Assembly (NCBI GenBank): GCA_023426935.1
Contig: JAEZBR010000008.1
Span: 1 to 6,204, forward strand
Length of the DNA stretch: 6,204 nucleotides
Direction: 5' to 3'
From: Bacillota bacterium
Lineage (GTDB): Bacteria; Bacillota_I; Bacilli_A; Erysipelotrichales; Erysipelotrichaceae
Shown piece after piece: positions 1-6,146 of this stretch. Below the pieces are notes generated by a model, which ran no database searches, had not been told where the DNA came from, and saw only the letters and a program-made list of their open reading frames with translations. The position numbers and the translations under genes are program-made. Every line of letters starts with the position of its first letter. The first letter of the stretch is position 1.

Positions 1-45
1 CTTTACGACTTTAATATTTGTTTAAAAATATAGCTGGCTTTTTTC

Positions 46-126
46 TCCGGAAATGGTGTCTCTCAATTCCGGAAACATTGGCTCACAAATTCCGGAAATG
101 GTGGCTCGTTTTGAGCGGAATATTCA
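46..126. repeat. Iterated 17-bp repeats, probable end of an IS21-like element
   Basis: Three direct repeats start at 46, 68 and 91 (spacing 22 and 23 bp): TCCGGAAATGGTGTCTC, TCCGGAAACATTGGCTC and TCCGGAAATGGTGGCTC. The second and third are centred on the palindrome TTCCGGAA. They are followed at 116-126 by CGGAATATTCA, which ends in CA. Several near-identical transposase-binding repeats about two helical turns apart, just inside a terminus ending in CA, are typical of IS21-family ends. The body of the element would lie to the left, outside the window. No transposase coding sequence is visible in bases 1-45, so the family assignment is inference. The repeats themselves are seen directly. Confidence 0.5.
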
Positions 127-347
127 ATGATAGAAAACTGTAGCAAAATGGTTCAGTGTCAAGATGACTAAGTCCGTATATGCAGATTTCTTTAAACTAG
201 ATTGGTATACCTTCAGAAACTTTCAGAATTTGTAAATTATCTCAATATTATGTCAGGCCATGAAGCCAAATCGACACAAGCCGTTTCCTCCATTGTTTGT
301 TTGATATCAATTATCTGTTCATCAAAATCCGCTAACATATTTTGGAT
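127..347. other. Intergenic DNA without a supported gene
   Basis: This stretch lies between the repeat cluster and the operon terminator. It is AT-rich and has no reading frame with a ribosome-binding site or a recognisable product. The longest minus-strand frame with an ATG (338 down to 237) gives 33 residues without a Shine-Dalgarno sequence. A short direct repeat TTCAGAA occurs at 212-218 and 222-228. Nothing here could be assigned a function. Confidence 0.5.
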
Positions 348-379
348 AAAAAAGGCTCGGAATATTCTCCTGAGCCTTT
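348..379 (-). terminator. Intrinsic terminator closing the operon
   Basis: Read on the minus strand, this is an 8-bp stem AAAGGCTC/GAGCCTTT (379-372 with 358-351). It extends by an inner GGA/TCC pairing around a small loop and runs directly into six T residues (353-348). It begins five bases past the yhaM stop codon, the expected place for rho-independent termination of the whole minus-strand unit. Confidence 0.85.
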
Positions 380-383
380 AGTT

Positions 384-1316
384 TCATTTATTCGGTTTAT
401 AGAACATCCGATTCTCTAATGGATATAACTTGATGGTGAATTCACCTTTCTTGGTATTATCCATCGCTTTACGTAACATTTCCATTCTGGCATCGAAGTT
501 ATCGATTAAATGTAAGGCTTCCGCTTCGGGCGTCATCGGTAACATCGGAGAACCGAACTCATACTCCCCGTGATGCGAAAGAACCATGTGTTCTAATAAG
601 ATAACCGATTCTTTATCCTGTAAGCCTAACTTGGTAGCCGCTTCCATAATCATCGCATTCCCGATGGAAATATGACCTAACAGTTTTCCTTGGAAAGTAT
701 ATTCCGGAACCACCCCACCGGATAATTCTTTTAACTTCCCGATATCGTGAACCAAGACCCCGGCAATTAAAAGATCGGAATTTAAAACCGGATATAGCGA
801 TAAGACCGCTTGGGCTAACTTTAACATCGAAACGACATGGGTCGCTAAGCCGCCAGAGAACTCATGGTGATTCTTCACGGCAGCCGGTCGGGAATAGAAA
901 CTCTCCCCGGCATCCGCTAGTAATTGCGAGACCACTTTCTTAAGAACTTCATCAGTAAGGGAAGAAACCGCTGCGTCAATATCTTTATGCAAGGAATCTT
1001 TATCGATCGGAGCCTGCATTCTGAAATCCATCGGATCTAACTCACCCTGCGGTAAAGAAGCTTCGGTAACTTTCAGCTGTAAGTGTCCCTTATAACTGAT
1101 AACGTCGCCGCTGACCTGAATAATTTTACCGCTTTGACATAACGCTTCCTGATCCGGTTTAACTGACCAATACTTCGCATCGATTGTTCCGGTCACATCC
1201 TGTAAACTTAAAGAGAGATATGGCGAACCGGAAGTAGTTACCCCTTGATTTACCATACCAACCAATAAAGGTTGATTGATTGAATCACCTGCTTTGAAAT
1301 CCTTGACTTTATTCAT
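384..1316 (-). CDS. yhaM: 3'-5' exoribonuclease YhaM family (OB-fold plus HD domain)
   Basis: The 310-residue protein is close to the roughly 314 residues of Bacillus subtilis YhaM and matches it end to end. Residues about 5-95 form the OB-fold nucleic-acid-binding domain (TSGSPYLSLSLQDVTGTIDAKYW at 28-50). Residues about 140-285 form the HD metal-dependent hydrolase domain. Its likely metal ligands and conserved positions are H150/H151 (KNHHEFSGGL), H160, H190-D191 (VLVHDIGKLKELSG), H215 (GHISIG), H248/H249 (LSHHG) and D272. The family degrades RNA, and single-stranded DNA in vitro, from the 3' end. The Staphylococcus homologue Cbf1 was described as a DNA-binding factor. The ATG overlaps the end of the upstream gene by 8 nt (ATGAATAA) and is preceded by GGAGGT at 1322-1327, five bases away, so the start is secure and translation is probably coupled. 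It is the last gene of the operon. No key residue appears to be missing. Confidence 0.93.
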   Translation of the reverse strand: MNKVKDFKAGDSINQPLLVGMVNQGVTTSGSPYLSLSLQDVTGTIDAKYWSVKPDQEALCQSGKIIQVSGDVISYKGHLQLKVTEASLPQGELDPMDFRMQAPIDKDSLHKDIDAAVSSLTDEVLKKVVSQLLADAGESFYSRPAAVKNHHEFSGGLATHVVSMLKLAQAVLSLYPVLNSDLLIAGVLVHDIGKLKELSGGVVPEYTFQGKLLGHISIGNAMIMEAATKLGLQDKESVILLEHMVLSHHGEYEFGSPMLPMTPEAEALHLIDNFDARMEMLRKAMDNTKKGEFTIKLYPLENRMFYKPNK

Positions 1317-3294
1317 CTTTTACCTCCATCTGACTTAATATTTCATAGACCTCATTATACTGGAATCCCTGCGAAATTAAGAAGCGGAAAGTCGTATTCC
1401 TGAGCTTCGACCCTTCATACTTCTTGGCATAACGCTTATATGCTTTTTCGGCTACTTTTACTAACAGTTCTTTTTCTTTAGCTTCATCTTCGGAGAAATC
1501 TAACTTCGACATGATGATATCACTATCCTGTTGATCGTAACCCTGATAAGCTAAGCGCCGATACATTTCCTTCTTCTTGGCTTTCACCGAACGGTCATGA
1601 ATTAGGCTTGCGGTCCGCTCCGCCCATTTAGTACCACGCTGAATTTCCAGATTCTCATTTTCCTGATCCAAAACTTTTTCAATCTCATCCTGAACGATTC
1701 CTTTTTTGACTAAAGTTCTGACGATCCGATTGTGACCATATTTCATGACCTGCATACTTTCAATCTGGGTCATCATATAACGGTAATCGTTTAGATATCC
1801 GTGCTGTTGTAAAACTTCGACGATCTTATTAATATCCTTAATCTCTAATTCAGTCTCATTGGTCAAATAATCATAGATTTCTTTTACGGTTCGATCCTTG
1901 GAAGCGAGTTTCTTTAAGCAGGCACTGTACGCTAACGCATACTTTTCTTCCTGCAGTAATTTAGTCATTTCATCCTTACTGATTCGTAAACCCTTATGGT
2001 AACGCCCCGAAGAATATTGGTCTAAGGTTACCGTTACTTTATAAGCCTGTTCGTTGTTAGTCAAAGTCAAAGTCACCAGATCATCATTCATCTTAACTTT
2101 GGAAATAAGATAATCTTTACCATAGACTTCAATCGCTTCTTGGTACACGGCTAACACCCTTCTTCCAAATAGACCACAGTCATAATTCTGAGCGCGTTTG
2201 ATGGCTTCATCATGAATTTCTTTACGCTGCTGAACGGAATATTCCGCATATTTCTCTAATTTATTCGCTAACTGAGCCGGAGTCTTAAATAAGAATCCGG
2301 TGATTCCTTCATCGACTAAACCATCCAAGACTTCGTCGGGTCTAGCAAAAACGGCTAAGCCAGAGGCTAAGGCTTCAATATAAGTCATGCCTTGGGTTTC
2401 CGTTAAAGAGGCCGAAGCGAAAGCGGAAGACATATGATAATAAGCCGGGATCTCATCATGTGGAATCCGACCGGTAAACTGAACATAATCGTTAAGGTCT
2501 AATTCTTTCGTTAATTCTTTTAACTTATTCAATTCCGAACCATCCCCAACCACGAGTAAATAAATCGGTTTCTGATCGCTCTTAATATTTTGGAAGGCTT
2601 TAATAATTAAATCGATACTCTTTTCTTCCGCAACGCGTCCGATATAAGCTAGCACGAAGTCATTTGGTTTATAACCTAAGCTCTTTCTTAAACTGGCTAT
2701 TTTTTCTTTCGAAGTATTATTCGGATCGAACTGACTGATCTCTAAGCCGGTCGGAATAACTTTAATATCTTTACGGACGCCATAGAATTCCATCCGCTTT
2801 CGGGTTTTTTCGCTAGGGACAATTAACATCGTACAGGCATCCCCATATAACCGACTCAGACTTCGCGTCGCGTGTTTGGCAACCTTCTCCACCGTCTTGG
2901 AATCGAAGATATTGACATAGTGGGTATAGTCTTCATACATCGTATGATAAGTACTGACTAACGGAATTTTTAAACTATTAGAAACGATTCTTGCGAAGAT
3001 CCCGACGGAAAATTCGGTATGCACATGGATGACATCCAAGTGCATCTGTCGGATTTTCTCCAAGGCAAATAAATGATAAGGACTGGTTAAAACATAACCA
3101 TAGAGATTTTTTAACTCAATACCGGAAAGACGCAGTAAATGATCATCGCTGCCCTCTTCCTTACCAACCGGTTTCGTGGTGATAACAAAGACCTCATGAC
3201 CCATTTTAATCAATTCCTGCTGTAAAGTTACAATTGAAGAAACGACACCGTTGACATCGGGAGTATAAGCGTCTGTAAACATTCCGATTCGCAT
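1309..3294 (-). CDS. mgs/recX: Fusion: monoglucosyl-diacylglycerol synthase (GT4) + RecX
   Basis: One uninterrupted 661-residue frame holds two proteins. Residues 1-390 are a complete GT-B, GT4-family glycosyltransferase. It has the N-terminal MRIGMFTDAYTPDVNGVVSS segment, DVIHVHTEFSVG (87-98), the donor-side segment GRVAEEKSIDLIIKAF (219-234) and the EX7E motif E299/E307 in TETQGMTYIEALASG. This pattern resembles Acholeplasma alpha-monoglucosyldiacylglycerol synthase, which adds glucose from UDP-glucose to diacylglycerol at the inner membrane face. Residues about 395-661 match a full-length RecX: an N-terminal beta segment (397-425), then helical repeats including ACLKKLASKDRTVKEIYDYL (458-477), HGYLNDYRY (498-506), KYGHNRIVRTLVKKGI (518-533), RRLAYQGYD (579-587) and LRNTTFRFLISQGF (631-644). 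RecX proteins bind RecA and modulate its filament. The start follows AAAGGAGG (3305-3312), and the gene begins 2 nt after the upstream stop. No Shine-Dalgarno precedes the internal Met402, so a separate RecX start is unlikely. The GT acceptor and sugar specificity are inferred from similarity. Confidence 0.88.
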   Translation of the reverse strand: MRIGMFTDAYTPDVNGVVSSIVTLQQELIKMGHEVFVITTKPVGKEEGSDDHLLRLSGIELKNLYGYVLTSPYHLFALEKIRQMHLDVIHVHTEFSVGIFARIVSNSLKIPLVSTYHTMYEDYTHYVNIFDSKTVEKVAKHATRSLSRLYGDACTMLIVPSEKTRKRMEFYGVRKDIKVIPTGLEISQFDPNNTSKEKIASLRKSLGYKPNDFVLAYIGRVAEEKSIDLIIKAFQNIKSDQKPIYLLVVGDGSELNKLKELTKELDLNDYVQFTGRIPHDEIPAYYHMSSAFASASLTETQGMTYIEALASGLAVFARPDEVLDGLVDEGITGFLFKTPAQLANKLEKYAEYSVQQRKEIHDEAIKRAQNYDCGLFGRRVLAVYQEAIEVYGKDYLISKVKMNDDLVTLTLTNNEQAYKVTVTLDQYSSGRYHKGLRISKDEMTKLLQEEKYALAYSACLKKLASKDRTVKEIYDYLTNETELEIKDINKIVEVLQQHGYLNDYRYMMTQIESMQVMKYGHNRIVRTLVKKGIVQDEIEKVLDQENENLEIQRGTKWAERTASLIHDRSVKAKKKEMYRRLAYQGYDQQDSDIIMSKLDFSEDEAKEKELLVKVAEKAYKRYAKKYEGSKLRNTTFRFLISQGFQYNEVYEILSQMEVKDE

Positions 3295-3296
3295 AA

Positions 3297-4340
3297 CTAA
3301 CTAGCCTCCTTTTCCGGCTGCGGAGTTTTATTGACCGTCTTGGAATTCTGGATTCGGATAAAAGTTATCGCCCCAACAATCATTACTAAATGGAAAGTCG
3401 AGAAGCGCCAAAGCACCATTAAACTGGACGCATTCGCTTTGGTCATGATTTCCGTGAACATCACGATAAAGGTACTCTCCGTCCCCCCGGAAGCTCCGGG
3501 AATCGGGATAAACGCATTGACATTAGAAACGAAGGAAGCTAAAGCGACCATCGTTAACCAATCGGCACTCTTGATCTTAAGCGCCCAAGCACAAATCATC
3601 GGAATCGAGAAATATAATAACATCCTAACGATATTCGCACTCACAACTTTAACCAATAACTTTTTATTGTGACTAAGTTGTTCGACGCCCTTGGAAAAAC
3701 CTTCCAATTTTTCGTCGAGGTTATCGATCGCTTTTTGTTTGTCTTTGATAATATGTAATTTAACCCCGATATTCAAACCCTTCTTGGTTACCCAGGTATA
3801 TACTTTGCGATTGAAAGCACATAGTGCCGTCAAGGTCACAAAAGTCGCATTCGCTAAGAAGCCGGCTAAAGATAAAAAGAAGAAACTATTCGAGGAGAAA
3901 TAGGGAAATTTAATAACTAACAGAAGCAATCCCAACGCAATTACCACAATCTGATTAACGATAAAATCCAGAATTAAGATTCCGGCCGCATCTTCACCTT
4001 TGATTCCCTGTTTATGAAAAACATAGACTTGAGCGAATTGTCCTCCGGTCGACGAAGGGGTGATGCCATGGAAGAAAGCGGCTACTAACGCATTGAGGAA
4101 GCCTTGTTTCAGTTTATAATCAGGCTTAGTCTGTTTAGCGAACTGCTGTAAAATCCAACCGATGATTAGTTGGAATACAATAACGGCTAAAATAACGACC
4201 CCTAAACGCCAGAAATCGACTTTTAAAATACTGTTAACGACCTGATTAAAATCGTCCTTCAACGCAAACCATAAAGCTAGGGCGGTGAAACCGACGATTA
4301 ATAAAATATTAACGAAATAATTGCGGAACACACTTTTCAT
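3297..4340 (-). CDS. Flippase-like membrane protein, UPF0104/LPG-synthase TM family
   Basis: A 347-residue integral membrane protein with about eight hydrophobic segments, near residues 9-27, 44-64, 80-95, 120-145, 152-176, 230-252, 262-280 and 305-328. It carries the two glycine/proline signatures of the family: HGITPSSTGGQ (91-101) and PIPGASGGTE (279-288). The family corresponds to the membrane half of MprF and to stand-alone YbhN-like proteins. It lacks the cytoplasmic lysyl-transferase domain, so lysyl-phosphatidylglycerol synthesis is not expected. A positively charged cytoplasmic stretch lies around 176-230. It sits between the two glucolipid synthases, 2 nt after one and 2 nt before the other. 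From this I infer that it translocates or otherwise handles glycosyl-diacylglycerol, perhaps supplying the lipoteichoic acid anchor to the outer leaflet. A weak Shine-Dalgarno (AAGG) lies within the end of the preceding gene, suggesting coupling. The family assignment is firm; the substrate is inferred. Confidence 0.88.
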   Translation of the reverse strand: MKSVFRNYFVNILLIVGFTALALWFALKDDFNQVVNSILKVDFWRLGVVILAVIVFQLIIGWILQQFAKQTKPDYKLKQGFLNALVAAFFHGITPSSTGGQFAQVYVFHKQGIKGEDAAGILILDFIVNQIVVIALGLLLLVIKFPYFSSNSFFFLSLAGFLANATFVTLTALCAFNRKVYTWVTKKGLNIGVKLHIIKDKQKAIDNLDEKLEGFSKGVEQLSHNKKLLVKVVSANIVRMLLYFSIPMICAWALKIKSADWLTMVALASFVSNVNAFIPIPGASGGTESTFIVMFTEIMTKANASSLMVLWRFSTFHLVMIVGAITFIRIQNSKTVNKTPQPEKEAS

Positions 4341-4342
4341 AA

Positions 4343-5350
4343 TTACGCCTTCATTACCTTTTCATAAACGGCCTTCAATTGAATTCCAATCTTATCCAGA
4401 CTGCGGCTTTCAGCGACTTTATAAGCCTCGCCGGAAACATCCGGCAGTTTTTTCTCGACAACACCTTTAACTAATTCCGTGAATTCATCGTTATCGTGTC
4501 CGAAGTAACAATTCTTTTTGTCATCCAACCAGCCTTCATACGCTCCGATATCTCTAACAATAACCTGTTGTTTGGAAGCTAAAGCCTCTAGGACAACGAT
4601 TCCTTCAGTCTCTTCATAGGAGGGAAAGAAGAACGCATTAGATCCCTGATAAGCACCTTCAATGATCGGTCCCTTAACATAACCGGGAAAATAAACATTG
4701 CTGGGATGATTGCCCGAAACGATATCCCGCATTTGCTGGGGGATCAGCACTAAAGCCGTATTCCCGAACCAAACGAAACGATACTGCGGTAACCTTCTGG
4801 CTACCTCGATAAAATCCAGCAGGCCTTTTCGTTCAAAGAATAAACCAACGCCCATGACGATCTTCTCATCGGGACGAACCGAAAGATAGTTGCGGTAAGC
4901 TTTAACTTTATCGTTATTCGGTTGATAACGCTTAAGATCGATCCCGTTAGAGATTGCTGTGATTGGCACCGTGATACCATAATTCTCCAATAGTTTTTTT
5001 GAATAAATCGTTGGCGTAATAATATAATCAGCCGAACTGTAAGCCGAAACCAAGATTTTTTTATAAACCGGAGCAATCTGATTCGAAAGCACAAAAGAAT
5101 TCCGAAAATCTTCTTCAGTCGAATGAGCGTGATAGATTACTTTCTTCCCTTTCTGATGGGCCTCCCGCACCTTAGTGGCGGAATTGGGACCTACCGTATT
5201 GACATGTAAAATATCGTAATCATCACAATTGGGATCGATTGTCCAGGGTATTCCGACGGAAGTTAAAGCGGTTTCCTGGTGCTTCAGCGCCCGACCGATA
5301 CCCGAGGTCTGAATTATCGACTCGTTTTCAAAATACAACAGTACTTTCAT
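4343..5350 (-). CDS. dgs: GT4 glycosyltransferase, probable diglucosyl-diacylglycerol synthase
   Basis: The 335-residue GT-B fold enzyme matches the length of the Acholeplasma-type 1,2-diglucosyl-DAG synthase (about 330 residues). The N-terminal acceptor-side domain begins MKVLLYFENESIIQTSGIGR with the SGIGRALKHQ loop (16-25), followed by LHVNTVG (48-54), YHAHSTEEDFRNSF (73-86) and AISNGIDLKRYQP (132-144). The C-terminal donor domain has GVGLFFERKGLLDFIEVARR (167-186) and the EX7E motif E247/E255 in SYEETEGIVVLEALAS. The predicted reaction is transfer of a second glucose from UDP-glucose to monoglucosyl-DAG on the cytoplasmic membrane face. There is no signal peptide or clear membrane segment, as expected for a peripheral membrane GT4 enzyme. 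The start is supported by AAAGGTGA at 5355-5362. The partner first-step synthase lies two genes downstream. The GT4 assignment is very secure; the precise acceptor and linkage are inferred, and another glycolipid or cell-surface acceptor is possible. Confidence 0.8.
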   Translation of the reverse strand: MKVLLYFENESIIQTSGIGRALKHQETALTSVGIPWTIDPNCDDYDILHVNTVGPNSATKVREAHQKGKKVIYHAHSTEEDFRNSFVLSNQIAPVYKKILVSAYSSADYIITPTIYSKKLLENYGITVPITAISNGIDLKRYQPNNDKVKAYRNYLSVRPDEKIVMGVGLFFERKGLLDFIEVARRLPQYRFVWFGNTALVLIPQQMRDIVSGNHPSNVYFPGYVKGPIIEGAYQGSNAFFFPSYEETEGIVVLEALASKQQVIVRDIGAYEGWLDDKKNCYFGHDNDEFTELVKGVVEKKLPDVSGEAYKVAESRSLDKIGIQLKAVYEKVMKA

Positions 5351-5391
5351 TTGTTCACCTTTAAAATCATACTCTATCTAGCTAAGTTTTT

Positions 5392-5946
5392 CTACCAGGG
5401 CTTGATTACTGAACCTTTGACATAATAGGCTTCCTTCGCCAATTTTGCCATATACACATCATGCCGACTGTCAGAATAAAACTTATCGATCACTGCTTCC
5501 GGATACCTTTCCTTGAATCGGACCACTTTCATTTTGCCATCATTATTGGTATCGATGGCTAATCCCGTCTGCCGATCAACCTTAGAGGCAATCCAATTCT
5601 TTATTCCTAATCTTCGCATAATTTCTGCCAAATCGAAATCCGGTGAAGCTGATATTATCAAATCATCTTCTTTAGCTTGCTTTAGATACCAAGGTTTAAG
5701 CTTCTTTTCGTGCGTATCCCAGAATTCTTTAATCAATATATCAAAATCTCCGGCTTGTAAGATTGCTTGGTAAAAACTCTGTTTAGCCTGCGTTTTGCTA
5801 CTGATTCGCAGAAAATATTTAAGAAATGAAAAGATGATATGCGGAACTTTCCGATATGTTCGGGGATACTTTTTTAAAGTATAAAAAAAGAGATCAACGG
5901 AACTATCACCATCATATATCGTGTTATCGAAATCGTAGACGTTCAT
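5392..5946 (-). CDS. HAD-superfamily phosphatase, SerB/PgpC-like (HAD-IB)
   Basis: The 184-residue cytoplasmic protein has all four HAD motifs. Motif I is YDFDNTIYDGD, with nucleophile D5 and acid/base D7. Motif II is LIISASPDF, with S99/S101 as candidates. The motif III lysine is probably K140 in NDGKMKVVRF. Motif IV is FYSDSRHDVYMA with D159 and D163. The insertion after motif I forms a helical cap (about 16-90) rich in aromatic and basic residues (LFFYTLKKYPRTYRKVPH), which could sit near a membrane. The arrangement resembles the subclass IB phosphatases, including phosphoserine phosphatase and the PgpC/CicA type that removes phosphate from phosphatidylglycerophosphate. The neighbouring glycolipid genes make a lipid-linked substrate attractive, but this is inference. 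The start is set by GAGGTGAG at 5949-5956. It is the first gene of the operon, 41 nt before the next gene, with no terminator in the gap. Confidence 0.82.
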   Translation of the reverse strand: MNVYDFDNTIYDGDSSVDLFFYTLKKYPRTYRKVPHIIFSFLKYFLRISSKTQAKQSFYQAILQAGDFDILIKEFWDTHEKKLKPWYLKQAKEDDLIISASPDFDLAEIMRRLGIKNWIASKVDRQTGLAIDTNNDGKMKVVRFKERYPEAVIDKFYSDSRHDVYMAKLAKEAYYVKGSVIKPW

Positions 5947-6044
5947 CGCTCACCTCACCAATATTTTAACACTTTAACTGTATTACTCCAATATCACATA
6001 TTTTTCCATATTGCCTTGATAATATACAGAAAATTATTCGGTAT

Positions 6045-6050
6045 ATTATA
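6045..6050 (-). promoter_or_regulatory. Candidate -10 element (TATAAT) for the operon
   Basis: On the minus strand a consensus TATAAT reads from 6050 to 6045, about 100 bases before the HAD gene start. No good -35 match lies 16-18 bases upstream (AGTAAT at a 17-bp spacer), so any promoter here would be weak or activator-dependent. An alternative is TTGGAG (5991-5986), a 17-bp spacer and TAAAAT (5968-5963). It fits the consensus spacing better but would start transcription almost on the ribosome-binding site, leaving a leader of about ten bases. Confidence 0.3.
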
Positions 6051-6054
6051 GTTG

Positions 6055-6077
6055 CATAAGAAAACCGATTACTTATG
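6055..6077. repeat. Inverted repeat overlapping the candidate promoter
   Basis: CATAAG (6055-6060) and CTTATG (6072-6077) form perfect 6-bp arms with an 11-bp spacer. They lie immediately upstream of the candidate TATAAT, over the expected -35 region. The placement suits an operator, but the arms are short and do not extend, so chance is possible. Confidence 0.25.
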
Positions 6078-6110
6078 TGTTTCCTCCCTAAAAAATATTT
6101 CGGATCAAAT

Positions 6111-6138
6111 AAAGAAGGTTGCCCGACCTTCTTTTTTT
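6111..6138. terminator. Intrinsic terminator, probably bidirectional
   Basis: A 9-bp stem AAAGAAGGT/ACCTTCTTT (6111-6119 with 6126-6134) closes a six-base loop TGCCCG. Seven T residues (6132-6138) lie at the right-hand edge in the plus direction. On the minus strand the stem is followed by TTTATTTG, a weaker U-rich tract. It lies 12 bases beyond the stop of the truncated minus-strand gene at the right edge. Its most likely role is therefore to end that gene and insulate the downstream operon. Confidence 0.7.
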
Positions 6139-6146
6139 GAAGCTTT

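Noticed and set aside
237..338. Minus-strand 33-residue frame starting MLADFDEQIIDIK
   Set aside because: There is no Shine-Dalgarno sequence, it starts just after the operon terminator, and no family is recognisable. It could be a gene remnant but cannot be supported.
116..367. Exact 10-bp repeat CGGAATATTC at 116-125 and 358-367
   Set aside because: The same string also occurs inside the fusion gene near 2240 and contains the palindrome GAATATTC; it is probably coincidence rather than a target duplication or paired element end.
2089..2091. Internal ATG (Met402) as a separate recX start
   Set aside because: The bases upstream show no Shine-Dalgarno sequence, and RecX-like sequence begins a few residues before it, so a single fusion product is the simpler reading.
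3331..3903. Plus-strand open frames of 113 and 70 codons
   Set aside because: They lie wholly antisense to the membrane-protein gene, have no convincing ribosome-binding sites or family resemblance, and reflect the codon pattern of the real gene.
4801..5094. Minus-strand 97-codon frame
   Set aside because: It is an alternate frame inside the well-supported GT4 gene, and its arginine/isoleucine-rich composition is typical of a shadow frame.
5513..5773. Plus-strand 86-codon frame
   Set aside because: It is antisense to the HAD phosphatase, whose four motifs are intact; no independent evidence for it.
5983..6009. Eight-residue upstream frame MEKYVILE
   Set aside because: It is too short, has only a weak AAGG in front, and nothing indicates an attenuation mechanism.
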